Origin: Lunasporangiospora selenospora
Taxonomy: Eukaryota; Mortierellomycota; Mortierellomycetes; Mortierellales; Mortierellaceae
DNA: 11,189 nucleotides
Reading direction: 5' to 3'
NCBI GenBank assembly: GCA_015680635.1
Contig: JAABOA010000846.1
Location: 1-11,189 of the forward strand
Shown: in pieces, positions 1 through 8,498 of the stretch
How the letters are laid out: each line of letters opens with the position of its first letter
Position numbering within the stretch: the first letter of the stretch is position 1
Made by a program: the position numbers and the translations under genes
Notes under the pieces: model-generated
Databases searched by the model: none
What the model was told of the DNA's origin: nothing
What the model saw: the letters and a program-made list of their open reading frames with translations, nothing else

Positions 1-2
1 CA

Positions 3-1241
3 GCCCTGTTCCTGGTTCGAGTCAAAGTAGAAGCCACCCAGGCTGGCAGTGGCGGCGAGAATGAGATTAGAGACGCCGACGAGATGGTCACTGCCAAAGT
101 CTTTGAGGACGACAAGAGTTTTTATCATGATAAAATGAATGACTCGGAATGCACACTGGGCATGCTCACCAATGGTCCTGACCAACCCATCAGGATCTCC
201 TCTCAAGGACAGGCCAGCGACGCATCATCAACCACCGCCACCACCACCACCACCACCACCACCTCGACGGTCGACAAGCCCAACCCAGGGGCAACCCCCG
301 ATCAAAAATTCAACCCATTCCTCATCTCGATCGAAATGACTCCCCGACAACTCCTTTCAGAGTCCACATTTTGGTTTTTCGTTCTTGCACAGCTTCTTCA
401 ACAAGGATTCTCTTATATCAACAATATCGACTCTATTATTCATGCCATCCTTGATGCATCCCATCCCACCCCAGAGACCAGTCGGGCCAACCTGCCTCGA
501 GCTGTTGCCTTGACGGGACTTCACATCACTTTGATCTCACTCGGCAATTGCTTTGGTCGTCTACTCTCGGGTCTCGCCTCGGACTGGATCATAGCCCGGT
601 ACCGAGTCTCGCGTTCTGTATTCTTCCTAATCTCAGAAGTTCTACTCATCGTGCCATTGCTCATAATGTCCTTCTCCCAGGATGTCGCCGTCTCTATGGG
701 ATCCTTGGTCGTGAGCTCAGGCATGATTGGTCTCACCTATGGAGCAACAAGTGCACTCTTTGCTTCAATGACGCGTGATTTCTTTGGAGAGACCTATTAC
801 GGTACCAATTGTGGAATGGTCATGATCCTAAATGGCCTCAACCCTTTCCTCTCCAACCAAATCTATGGTAACTTTTATGATCGTGCGACTGAGGCCGCTG
901 AGGCTGAGGCCAAAGTATCAGCGGCGGCTGCGGCTGTGGCGTCAGTTATATCTTTGGATAAAGCTTCCCCCTTGCCCGCACCAGTTGACTCGGGAGGAAA
1001 CACGTGGAGCTCAAAGACACCTTTTTGGGATGGAGGCAACTCACTCACACCCTCTTCAACGTCGGAGGAACATGACCAAGAGTCCTGTCTGGGAGGCAAG
1101 GCGTGCTATGAACAAGGATTCCGAGTGGCCAGTGCACTTCAGTTGGCATGCATCGCAATGGCTACACTTTTATTCTGGGCGCACATGAGAAAGGGCAAGA
1201 AGATGGCTCGTGCACATGCAAGGCAATTGACAGTGTCGTAA
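3..1241 (+). CDS. MFS transporter, nodulin-like/MCH1-type, C-terminal part (5' partial)
   Basis: The reading frame is open to the left edge, so the true start is outside the window; the Met at 84 is only an internal methionine and is used here as residue 1 for numbering. A hydrophilic stretch (1-94) with a Thr run looks like the central cytosolic loop. Six hydrophobic segments follow (about 95-120, 141-169, 178-197, 203-229, 240-262, 348-368), matching TM7-12 of a 12-TM carrier. Family cues are INNIDSII in TM7, GNCFGRLLSGLASDW (like MFS motif A, G-R-x-x-S-G-x-x-S-D) near TM8, YGATSALF in TM10, and YD...CLGGKACY before TM12, which resembles the C-x-G...C-[FY] loop of nodulin-like carriers. The loop between TM11 and TM12 is long (about 80 residues) and Ala/Glu then Ser/Gly rich. 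A plasma- or vacuolar-membrane organic-anion/monocarboxylate carrier is possible, but the substrate cannot be read from the sequence. It converges on RAD50 with a 113-nt gap. Confidence 0.8.
   Translation, partial: ALFLVRVKVEATQAGSGGENEIRDADEMVTAKVFEDDKSFYHDKMNDSECTLGMLTNGPDQPIRISSQGQASDASSTTATTTTTTTTSTVDKPNPGATPDQKFNPFLISIEMTPRQLLSESTFWFFVLAQLLQQGFSYINNIDSIIHAILDASHPTPETSRANLPRAVALTGLHITLISLGNCFGRLLSGLASDWIIARYRVSRSVFFLISEVLLIVPLLIMSFSQDVAVSMGSLVVSSGMIGLTYGATSALFASMTRDFFGETYYGTNCGMVMILNGLNPFLSNQIYGNFYDRATEAAEAEAKVSAAAAAVASVISLDKASPLPAPVDSGGNTWSSKTPFWDGGNSLTPSSTSEEHDQESCLGGKACYEQGFRVASALQLACIAMATLLFWAHMRKGKKMARAHARQLTVS
231..263 (+). repeat. (ACC)n microsatellite coding for a Thr run
   Basis: Eleven codons, ACC ACC GCC followed by eight ACC, encode TTATTTTTTTT inside the predicted cytosolic loop of the MFS transporter. 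Nearly pure codon repetition suggests recent slippage and likely length variation between strains. Confidence 0.9.
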
Positions 1242-1250
1242 ACAAATAAC

Positions 1251-1256
1251 AATAAA
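1251..1256 (+). terminator. Poly(A) signal of the MFS gene
   Basis: AATAAA lies 10 nt after the TAA stop (1239-1241) of the MFS reading frame, in an A-rich stretch. It is very close to the stop, so the 3' UTR would be short, or another downstream signal is used. Confidence 0.5.
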
Positions 1257-1279
1257 AAAAGCAATTGAAAAAGAGCGTT

Positions 1280-1285
1280 TTTAAT
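1280..1285 (-). terminator. Possible poly(A) signal of RAD50
   Basis: On the minus strand ATTAAA lies about 70 nt after the RAD50 stop, followed by an A/T-rich stretch. It is the only near-canonical signal in the 113-nt convergent gap on this strand. Hexamers of this kind are weak evidence alone. Confidence 0.3.
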
Positions 1286-1354
1286 TTGTTGCGTGTGTAG
1301 CGAACAGTAGCGAACGTGTATGAATGTATGGCACAAAATTGATTCACGGATGGT

Positions 1355-1536
1355 TTAAAGACCTTGAGCGATCGACATTCTTTGGATGGTACTGAATTGC
1401 TCTGCATTCTTCTTGATCCGGTAATAGTAGTCCGCATAGTCGGACAAACTCAACATTTTCAAGAATTCTTCGTCGTGTGTAATGATAATCAATTGGAAGT
1501 TACTTTGTTCCCTGTGCCGTTCCACAATCCTAATAG

Positions 1537-1578
<42 letters not shown>

Positions 1579-4500
1579 ATTATACATATTTTAGTCAGAA
1601 AGAAGTAGATAAAGGAGTTAGGGTGGAGGAGGTGCTTACGCTTTTAAGCTTTCTGCAAGTTGAGCAATATTGGCATGGTCAAGATTTGTTGTTGGTTCAT
1701 CTAGGGCGAGGATGCCACACGAGACTGAGAAGGACTCTGCCAAGGCGAGTCGGATAATGATTGAGGCTAGCACCTTTTGCCCCGCACTACAGCGACCACG
1801 CATATCCATCGCACGACCGCGTTGAATCATGACCACTCTATAATTATACGATTGATTTGCCCTTGCTCCCTCTTGGTCCGATCGGATTTCAATGGCATCA
1901 ATATCTACGACACAAGAGAGAAAGGCTGTCAGTACTATCAACTTGAAAAAAATGCACCATGCACCAAAAGTAATTTCATTGTCTGTGCACACCTGTGCCA
2001 CGATAAGTGTTGGTCCATAATTCCTTGATGCTCTTGTTAATCTCTTCCATTTTCATAGTGTGGTAATCAACAATGGCACTCTGCAATGCCTTGGAGTATT
2101 TTTCCAAGTCTTCCAGAGCCAGCTCAGTTGTCTGCAAACGTAAGAATAAGGGAGCCAATTGTTAGCAGAGAGGTGGAGCATGAGTATAAACCATTAGAGC
2201 ATGTCAGTTAGAGAAAGGGGGTCTCACCTTGCAATTAATCATGTTTTCATGGTACTTTTGCACAACATCCTTATAGTCGCTTTCGAGCTCTTCTTCGTAT
2301 TTCTTTTTCTGGTCTTGGATTTGTCGAAGCTCTCCTTTTAGCCCTGCCCTCTAATTAGATCACAAAAAAGTTACAGGCCCACGAGACGGTTCGTAAGTAG
2401 GCCCTTGAAAGTCTTTCTCTTCAATACCAAAGAAAGAAATAAAAATGATTGGAGCCTACCTCGCCCGTTAAATTTGATTGCTTCTGGCCAAGTCGATTGA
2501 GCTGTCGAGAATAATTGCCCTGTGCTTGTGCATCCTTTTTAGATGATGCCTCTGCGATCTTTGCTTCAAGCCCCTGCACCTTGTCCTTGTATCGACGGTA
2601 CCGCAGGTTGTCATTAATATTTCGTTGCAAATTCTTAAATTCTGAAGCTTGCTGTTGAAGCACTTGCATCTGCTTCTCAGATTCCTGGATCTCGTTCGTG
2701 TGCTGTTGAATCTCCTCAATATACCCGTCAGTAACAGACTCTAGCTTGGTCAACTCTGTTGTTGTACTTCCAGAGTCCACTCTATTTCCGTCATAATTAG
2801 GAAGCATAAGTTAGCTGATGAAAAGCGAAAATGTGAAAGGGAGAAAAAAAAGAGCCACATGCTTACCGCTCAACGTCCTTGTTGTACATTTGAACCTTGC
2901 TCAAATTCTTTTGGAGTTCAGACACCACTTGTTGAGCAGATGCTTCCTTTGCTTGGCCTTCTTGAATAACCTTTCGCAACAGCTCGTTGAGTCTGTTCAG
3001 CTCCGGTGCTACCGATTGGCTTTCCTTTTCTTGTTGTTCAATCTCTTCAGTCAGAGTCCGGATCATAGCTTCAGTCTCGGCAATCTGGTCCACTACTTGT
3101 GCCTTTAGTTTCAATTGGTGCGTGAGCAGGTTGAAGTTTTCACGCAAGGATCGGATGACCTGCTCCTTTTTCTGGACATCGGTCGTCGTCTGGGAAATCT
3201 CTTGCTGGAGCCGAGTCAAGTTCTGACGCGCACTTTGAACTTTTTGTTTCATTACGGAATACTGGGCTTGAATCTCTTCTGTGGACTGTGTTGATCCGGC
3301 ACAGATGAGCTCTGTCTCCAGGTCCTTGATAGCAGTTTGGTCCCGGCCATTCTCCAGGCAGAGACCAGTAATATGTTTTGCTATCGAGAGTAGCTTTCGC
3401 ATGTCATCCAGCTCTGATAAGATCGCCGTAGATTCGACCTTGGCCTGAGTGATAACAGTTTAGATCTGATTTAGAATTGGGCTCCAAAGCGAATTGAATG
3501 GTAACATTATTTAGGAGCACTCTACATACCGTTTTCAGAGCAGCAGCATTGGAAAGCATTTCAGTTTCCAATAGGCTTAATTGCTTTTCGAGAGTGGGAA
3601 CATCGTCTGCTTTGAGTCGTTTAACGGAATCCCAAGTCGACTTGAGAGATCTCAGGTGAGCAACAGTTTTTTCCAAGGCATCTAGCTCTTGCTCATCGTC
3701 GTTTTCAGCCTTTTCCATTAGTCGGCGGAGCTAATTGGTCGGAGGTAGAAGTAAGGCGATTATAAGTTCAATCATCATTTGTATATTAGATCATGCTAGT
3801 TGTGTCATGTTCAGAGAGAGAGAGAGAGAGATTGTACCTTGGCGTTAAACTGGGTCTCTTGAGTAGAGTCAAAGCCTCGTGAGCAAAGTGGACAACCGTG
3901 TTTCTTTGACGCTAGGTCAATAAAGCGACCGTACATCGTGCTCATAGTCTTCATATCATGCACTTGCCTATGATCGAGTGTGTAGGAAAACAACATTAGC
4001 GCTGTGTGTATTCAGTTCTCACTGCTAAAAAGCGTTTACAACACAGTAGAGACTTACTCCCGCAGCTCTTCTAGTGCCTCCTCTTTGGCAACTAAGACTT
4101 CTGGCAACGATTCGTCACCACACTCTGACTGGATCTCCTTGAGACCATCTATCACAGGAGAAATTGACATGTAAGTTTCCGACCAACACAAATACACTAA
4201 CAAGGGAGCGACGAATCTATTCCATACCTGCGATAGTCTTGCGGTGCCTGGAGAGTTGAGACTTTACGTTGTCAATCTGAAACTCTTGGCCTGCTAGTTC
4301 GCGTAAGAGGATTTCGACAGCCTCATCGGAGAGTTTGTAATTGGCCTCCCTTTCTTTCAAGACAGGTCCCAAGTTTGCTTCCAGAGTATCCGGAAACGGG
4401 TCGTGCTTAAGCGCATCCCGGAACTCTTCAGAATTCTGTGTAATCCTTTTTTTTTTGTAAACAACGGCAAAGTTTCGTGAATGAGTGTCTTATGAATAAT

Positions 4501-6708
4501 ATCTTATGAAATCACTGTGCTCTAGTTCTCTCGAGCTACCAAGTCACTTACAGCTCCTGGATCTGTGATTGACGTTCTTGGAACTTTTTCTTGAGCATAG
4601 TAAGTTTAGCTTGTAGTTCAGCATTCTTGATCTGAGCGGTGCTTTGCTCGCTGAGCTTTGAAAGTTCGCTCTCGAAAGCCTCGATGTCGGCCATTTTAGA
4701 TCGCTTCTGTGACTCGAGTGACTCTAGACTGGGTTCACTAGACTTGAAGATGCTGAGGGCTTTCTCCTAAAAAATATGAATGATAAGTGATAGAGCCCTT
4801 GTTCTAGAGAAGCACGATGCAAGGGTAGGCAGCTGCGAGACGAAGATTATGTAGAGAAAAAAATGTCATAGCCAATAGATACCTGCTCTTCTAACATCCT
4901 CTCGGTCGATTGAACTTCCAGCTCCACAGACTTGTACTTTGATAACTCTGAATTATACTGTCGCAGTTTCCCTTGAGCTGAAGATATAGCCGACTTGTTC
5001 CTCGTCTTTACTGAGGACGACATATCTACCATGGCTCTTTTGTCCGCCAGCTCGGATTGGATTCCTTGTTCTTGCTTTCTGACAGAACTCTTGACTTGCT
5101 CCATATCAGTCACTTTTTGCTGCATAGTCATCTCCAGTTTGTTTATAAAACGCTGTACATCCCGACTAGTCAGTGGTAAAGAATTAAATCCCTCGAAAGT
5201 ATAGCGCTGAGCAAACTCGCTAACCAAGAGGTCTCGCTCCGTCTGTTTCTTTTGATTGTTTTCCAAAAGAGCTTTGAGCTGGCCGATGGACTGTTGGTTG
5301 TTGTGAACAGATGTCTGAAGGTTGGCGATAGCACTTGAGGCCTTTGACTTTGATCTCTCCAATTTGGTCCTCTCCTGATCAGCTGTATTCAAGCTGAGGT
5401 CGTGCTTGAACAGCATCTCCTGGAGCTCCACCTCCGACTCGGAGTAAAGAGTAAAAGTTCCATCCAATTCACGAATATTAGATCGTGTCGAGTTGAGCTC
5501 ATGTGAGAGCGAGTTCAGTGCTGCTTCAATTGTCTGTGCTTCCTTTGTTTTGGCCATCAATAGATTGATATCCTCGACACACTTTTGAATCTCAAGATCC
5601 AGTTGTTCGATCCTGTCCTGGCACTGGGCTGAGTTATCGATGTTTTTTTCCAATGCCTCGCGGACCTAAATGAGTTTAGTCATATATCCAGTTATTTGAG
5701 TACCCTGTAATGTCTCTGTTACATCTGTGTTCATATCTACAGTTCGAGCAGCTTCATAGAGTTGGTACCTTCTCCGCCTTGTCTTTATTCCGTCTTAAGA
5801 ACTCTAGATTCGAAAACATAACCTTGAGGTCCACGGCCTTTTCTTTCCGGATAGACTTGATGGACTCAAGGACACTGGTATATCTAAATGGTTCAAGGAG
5901 ATTCGGGCATTCAGATTTTTTTGTCCGAATCCAGATAGCTCGAGTTCTGATATTGAAATAACATGAACTTACTTTGTAGAGGCAAAGATCTCGTCAAATC
6001 TCTTTTTGAGTGCTGAGGGTTCGGAGAGGGGCCAGCTGGACTCTTCTTGATGACAAAAGATAACATTGTCCAAGATGGCTCGCGACACGCCTAAAAGTCG
6101 AGGAATATCTGTATCGATCTCTGAGCATTTTGAGCTTATGCTGACGAGCTCTCCTGTGGTTGGATCTAGCGTAGACAGGACGTTTTCCAATGTTTTTTGT
6201 GTATAAGATGTTTTTTTGACTGAGACGGAGAGCGAGCGCGTCACGGTCATAATCTGGTTATTGACACTCCTGAACCTCAGTCGAACTTGCGCTTTGACAC
6301 TTGGACTGTCGCTCATCTGAGCAAAGGCAAAGGAAGAAAGTTAGATAATCCCCTGTAGAGTGCAAGTACAAACGAAGTGAGAGGCAGGGCGCTTACTTTT
6401 GGGTCGTTCACAAAGGCCCCGCCTTTGGTGTTTGGGGGAGTCTCGCCAGTGGTGGCATATTTCAAGCACTCGATGATTGTCGTTTTGCCGGACCCGTTGT
6501 GGCCAGTGATAAGAGTTAGTGGCGACAGAAAAGTGATTGTCGCCGCGTCTCCAGACTCGGACTCGAAGGAGCGAATACCCCTGATGAGCAGCTATGAGAA
6601 TTGGCGAATGGGCCTGTTAACATGGTGATCTCGAAACAAAGAAATTGACTGGTTAATGACTGAGAGCCATGATGTAGACGCTGATTCTACCTTGTCAATC
6701 GAGGACAT
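1355..6708 (-). CDS. RAD50: DNA double-strand break repair ATPase Rad50 (16 exons)
   Basis: This is the SMC-like ATPase subunit of the nuclear MRE11-RAD50-NBS1/XRS2 complex, which tethers and processes DNA ends and helps activate checkpoint signalling. Exons on the minus strand: 6708-6691, 6591-6397, 6316-5973, 5883-5769, 5665-4883, 4766-4552, 4445-4228, 4148-4058, 3967-3838, 3730-3530, 3444-2867, 2781-2460, 2350-2228, 2131-1993, 1904-1640, 1529-1355. All junctions are GT...AG and phases match throughout, giving 3912 nt, 1303 residues plus TAA; known fungal Rad50 is about 1300. Landmarks: N-terminus [15 protein letters not shown], Walker [10 protein letters not shown] (36-44), Q-loop [13 protein letters not shown] (Gln161), long coiled coils, zinc hook CPLC (685-688, DNA 3894-3883), return coiled coil, signature CSAGQK (1196-1201), Walker [12 protein letters not shown] (1223-1233), H-loop ITHDEEF (His1264). 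All catalytic motifs look intact. It is convergent with the MFS gene and divergent from the gene at 7322. Exact exon ends are inferred from the sequence without transcript data. Confidence 0.96.
1539..1576 (-). repeat. (CT)19 microsatellite in RAD50 intron 15
   Basis: A perfect 38-nt dinucleotide run, CT on the RAD50 sense strand, ends 7 nt before the acceptor AG of the last intron (1530-1639). It sits where the polypyrimidine tract would be and probably serves as one. It should vary in length between isolates. Confidence 0.9.
3813..3830 (-). repeat. (CT)9 microsatellite in RAD50 intron 9
   Basis: An 18-nt CT run (sense strand) begins just after the donor GTACAAT of intron 9 (3731-3837), immediately downstream of the zinc-hook exon. 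Unlike the run in intron 15, it is at the 5' end of its intron and cannot act as that intron's polypyrimidine tract. Confidence 0.85.
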
Positions 6709-7029
6709 TGTTCTGGATGAGAGGAGCAGTTTACGAACGTGTCTTCACCAGCGCCACCATTTTTATTTTGGACTGTCTTTCCAATTACATTTCTAACAGG
6801 GTAGATTCTGGAAGTCCCTTTTATGAAGTGAATTATCGAACCGAAACCAGAGTCGTTGAAGTTTCGTCCTTAAGTCTGCCCTTGCGTACACTATTATATG
6901 GTGTCCCTTCTCACTTTCTTAACCAGCAGCATACATTTTACCTTTCCCTCCTTCGTGGTCTATTCTTGGCTTCGCTGTTCTGTGCCATGAACAAGAGTGG
7001 ACTCTCTTGCCTTGCCACACCTCATTTTT

Positions 7030-7074
7030 GAGGACGGCAATTGTGGTTGAGGAGCCCATCCACGGCTGTGCAAC
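7030..7074 (+). promoter_or_regulatory. Conserved upstream block, copy 1
   Basis: This 45-nt stretch matches 8894-8938 at 40 of 45 positions without gaps. The best-kept parts are GGCAATTG and GAGCCCATCC followed by CGGCTGTGCAAC. It starts 292 nt before the ATG at 7322, and also 292 nt before the ATG at 9186 in the duplicate. Four of five differences would change an amino acid if the block were read in the downstream frame, which argues for a DNA element rather than coding. The binding factor is unknown. Confidence 0.5.
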
Positions 7075-7114
7075 CTCGCCTCCTCCCCCTATTTTTTTAA
7101 AACTCTACCACTTC

Positions 7115-7125
7115 TTTAAATATCA
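7115..7125 (+). promoter_or_regulatory. TATA-like element, copy 1
   Basis: TTTAAATATCA occurs identically at 8980-8990 upstream of the duplicate gene. Its last base lies 197 nt before the ATG here and 196 nt there. The sequence after it becomes pyrimidine-rich. It is a plausible core promoter element; no transcription start data are available. Confidence 0.45.
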
Positions 7126-7321
7126 GCTTCGTCCCTCTTTCCTTTTCCCGACAACTCTCAGTTCCTCTCTCACCTTGTTCTCTTCTATTCCTTACCACCT
7201 GTTTAAAAGCGTTCTTTCTCAATTTTTATCAATCCAGCATCCTTCCTCCAACGAGAACAGTCAGCTTCAGCCAGTCTCTTCTATATACACTGTCACTTCC
7301 ATTTTCTCACCAACACAAAAT

Positions 7322-8377
7322 ATGTCGTCCCAGTCTTCCCATGACAGACTCGTCCTCCAATATCTAGCACTAGCCATTAAGGGCTACGACTTAGAAGGAT
7401 ACCGCGATACAAGTCTACGCAAGACCCATGAAAGATTGAACAGCACAGGGGCCAAGGCTTACCGCTGTGCACGGGCAACGGTTTTTGGAGCCGTTCCAAT
7501 GGGAGGCACGATCCACACCTGCCATACTGCACGATCACACGCAAAACGTTGCATGGAGGCTTATCGTCTTGATGCGTTCAATTGCCCAGAGATCGAGGAT
7601 GATGGATTTGACTATGATTTTGCAGCGGAAGTCATTAACGGAGCCTTTACCTCAAGCGTGACCGACGAGACTATCGATTTTAGTTTGGATTCCGTTCTCG
7701 ATTCATTTTTGGATGCTGTCCTAGAGTCGATCTTCAGTGAAGCTCTGAGTCCAATACCGTTTGTTGGAAGTGCCATTGCTGCGGCCCGCATTCCTAAGGC
7801 GATGAAAAGGGTTCTCAATGTGGCGCACCAACAAGCAGAGAAGGTGCACACCTCCGCTATCAAGACTGCTCGTCCTAGAATAGAGGCATATCGCTTAGCT
7901 CTTAAGAGTACCCAAGCCTACCAAGGGGCAAATCTACTGGCAACCAATGCTCCCCGAGTCAACCAAGGAGCAAGCCAACCAGTAACCAATGCTTCCCGAG
8001 TCAACCGCAGAGTGGGCCAACTGATAAACTATGCTTCACGAGTTAACCAAAAAGCAGGTCAACTGATAACCAATGCTTCCCAAGCCAACCAAAAAGCGGG
8101 CCAACTGATAAATTATGCTTCACGAGCCAACCAGGGAGCAGACCAACTGATCAACTTTGCTTTACGAATCAACAAAGGAGTAGACAATCTGATCAACTAT
8201 GCTCCGCGATTCAACCAAGGAGCAAGCCAATTGGCTTCCAAAACCCCATATAGTCCCTCTTTCAACTTTTTTTGGCCATTTATGGTCCTACTGTTCATTT
8301 GCATTGTCTATTTTATCAACTCCACTTGGTTATGTTCTACTGACCTTTCTCACTCTCACTCTCACACCAATATTTAG
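7322..8377 (+). CDS. Unrecognised repeat protein, probably tail-anchored
   Basis: An intronless frame of 351 residues ending in TAG. ATG 7322 is the first ATG in this frame and the first in any frame after the TATA-like element; the frame is open further upstream to 7007 but without an ATG. I know no family for it. N-terminus is hydrophilic, with no signal peptide. Basic helical parts (about 40-85 and 150-207) flank an acidic centre (89-141) containing a strongly amphipathic helix, LDSVLDSFLDAVLESIF (122-138). HTxxxTAR...EAYRL is seen twice, at 65-82 and 176-192. Seven 14-residue repeats (208-305) follow. A single hydrophobic helix (about 314-337) and a 14-residue tail rich in Ser/His (SHSHSHTNI) end the protein. 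This order suggests a tail-anchored membrane protein with a helical cytosolic region; organelle or lipid-droplet association is speculation. A degenerate tandem copy follows at 9186, which supports the frame: every indel in the aligned part is a whole number of codons. Confidence 0.8.
   Translation: MSSQSSHDRLVLQYLALAIKGYDLEGYRDTSLRKTHERLNSTGAKAYRCARATVFGAVPMGGTIHTCHTARSHAKRCMEAYRLDAFNCPEIEDDGFDYDFAAEVINGAFTSSVTDETIDFSLDSVLDSFLDAVLESIFSEALSPIPFVGSAIAAARIPKAMKRVLNVAHQQAEKVHTSAIKTARPRIEAYRLALKSTQAYQGANLLATNAPRVNQGASQPVTNASRVNRRVGQLINYASRVNQKAGQLITNASQANQKAGQLINYASRANQGADQLINFALRINKGVDNLINYAPRFNQGASQLASKTPYSPSFNFFWPFMVLLFICIVYFINSTWLCSTDLSHSHSHTNI
7943..8236 (+). repeat. Seven in-frame 42-bp tandem repeats (14 residues each)
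   Basis: Units begin at 7943, 7985, 8027, 8069, 8111, 8153 and 8195, with consensus (T/N)(N/Y)ASRVNQxAxQLI. Ala at unit position 3 and Asn at position 7 are invariant; positions 3, 6, 10 and 13 are hydrophobic in all units except Pro13 of unit 1. Pro at position 4 occurs only in the first and last units. A partial unit (AYQGANLLA) precedes the array. The array is absent from the duplicate copy. Confidence 0.95.
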
Positions 8378-8492
8378 TTCAATGGTAGCTTATGAACCTC
8401 TACCCCTTGTTTATATTGTTGTTAGTTATATTTGTATATTCCCTTGTAAATAACCTCTCATCCTCCTGCTACACTCCCTGCGACGCCTAACG

Positions 8493-8498
8493 AATAAA
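8493..8498 (+). terminator. Poly(A) signal of the repeat-protein gene
   Basis: AATAAA lies 116 nt after the TAG stop within CCTAACGAATAAATATTAT. The matching stretch CCTACCGAATAAAGATTAT ends the duplicate at 10037-10042. Conservation in both copies supports a functional 3' end. Confidence 0.65.

Larger units (their letters stand above)
6709..7321. promoter_or_regulatory. Divergent intergenic region between RAD50 and the repeat-protein gene
   Basis: This 613-nt stretch separates the RAD50 start codon (minus strand) from the ATG at 7322 (plus strand), so both promoters should lie here. From about 6930 onward it is shared with the downstream duplicate and belongs to the plus-strand gene. The RAD50 side (6709-6929) holds no element I can name; CATAAAAGGG on the minus strand near 6815-6828 is TATA-like but unsupported. 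From 7121 to 7321 the sequence is pyrimidine-rich and contains no ATG on the plus strand, as expected of a 5' leader. Confidence 0.6.

Noticed and set aside
1539-1576. CRISPR-like or other regular array
   Set aside because: It is a pure dinucleotide run without spacers, and no direct-repeat/spacer pattern exists elsewhere in the window.
6708-7031. 107-codon plus-strand frame opposite the RAD50 start
   Set aside because: It overlaps the RAD50 promoter and the promoter of the 7322 gene, has no domain, and its right part is the duplicated non-coding region.
7007-7321. In-frame upstream extension of the repeat-protein gene
   Set aside because: The frame is open but contains no ATG (the first codon at 7007 is TTG), covers the TATA-like element and a pyrimidine-rich leader, and its best-conserved part changes at amino-acid-altering positions between copies.
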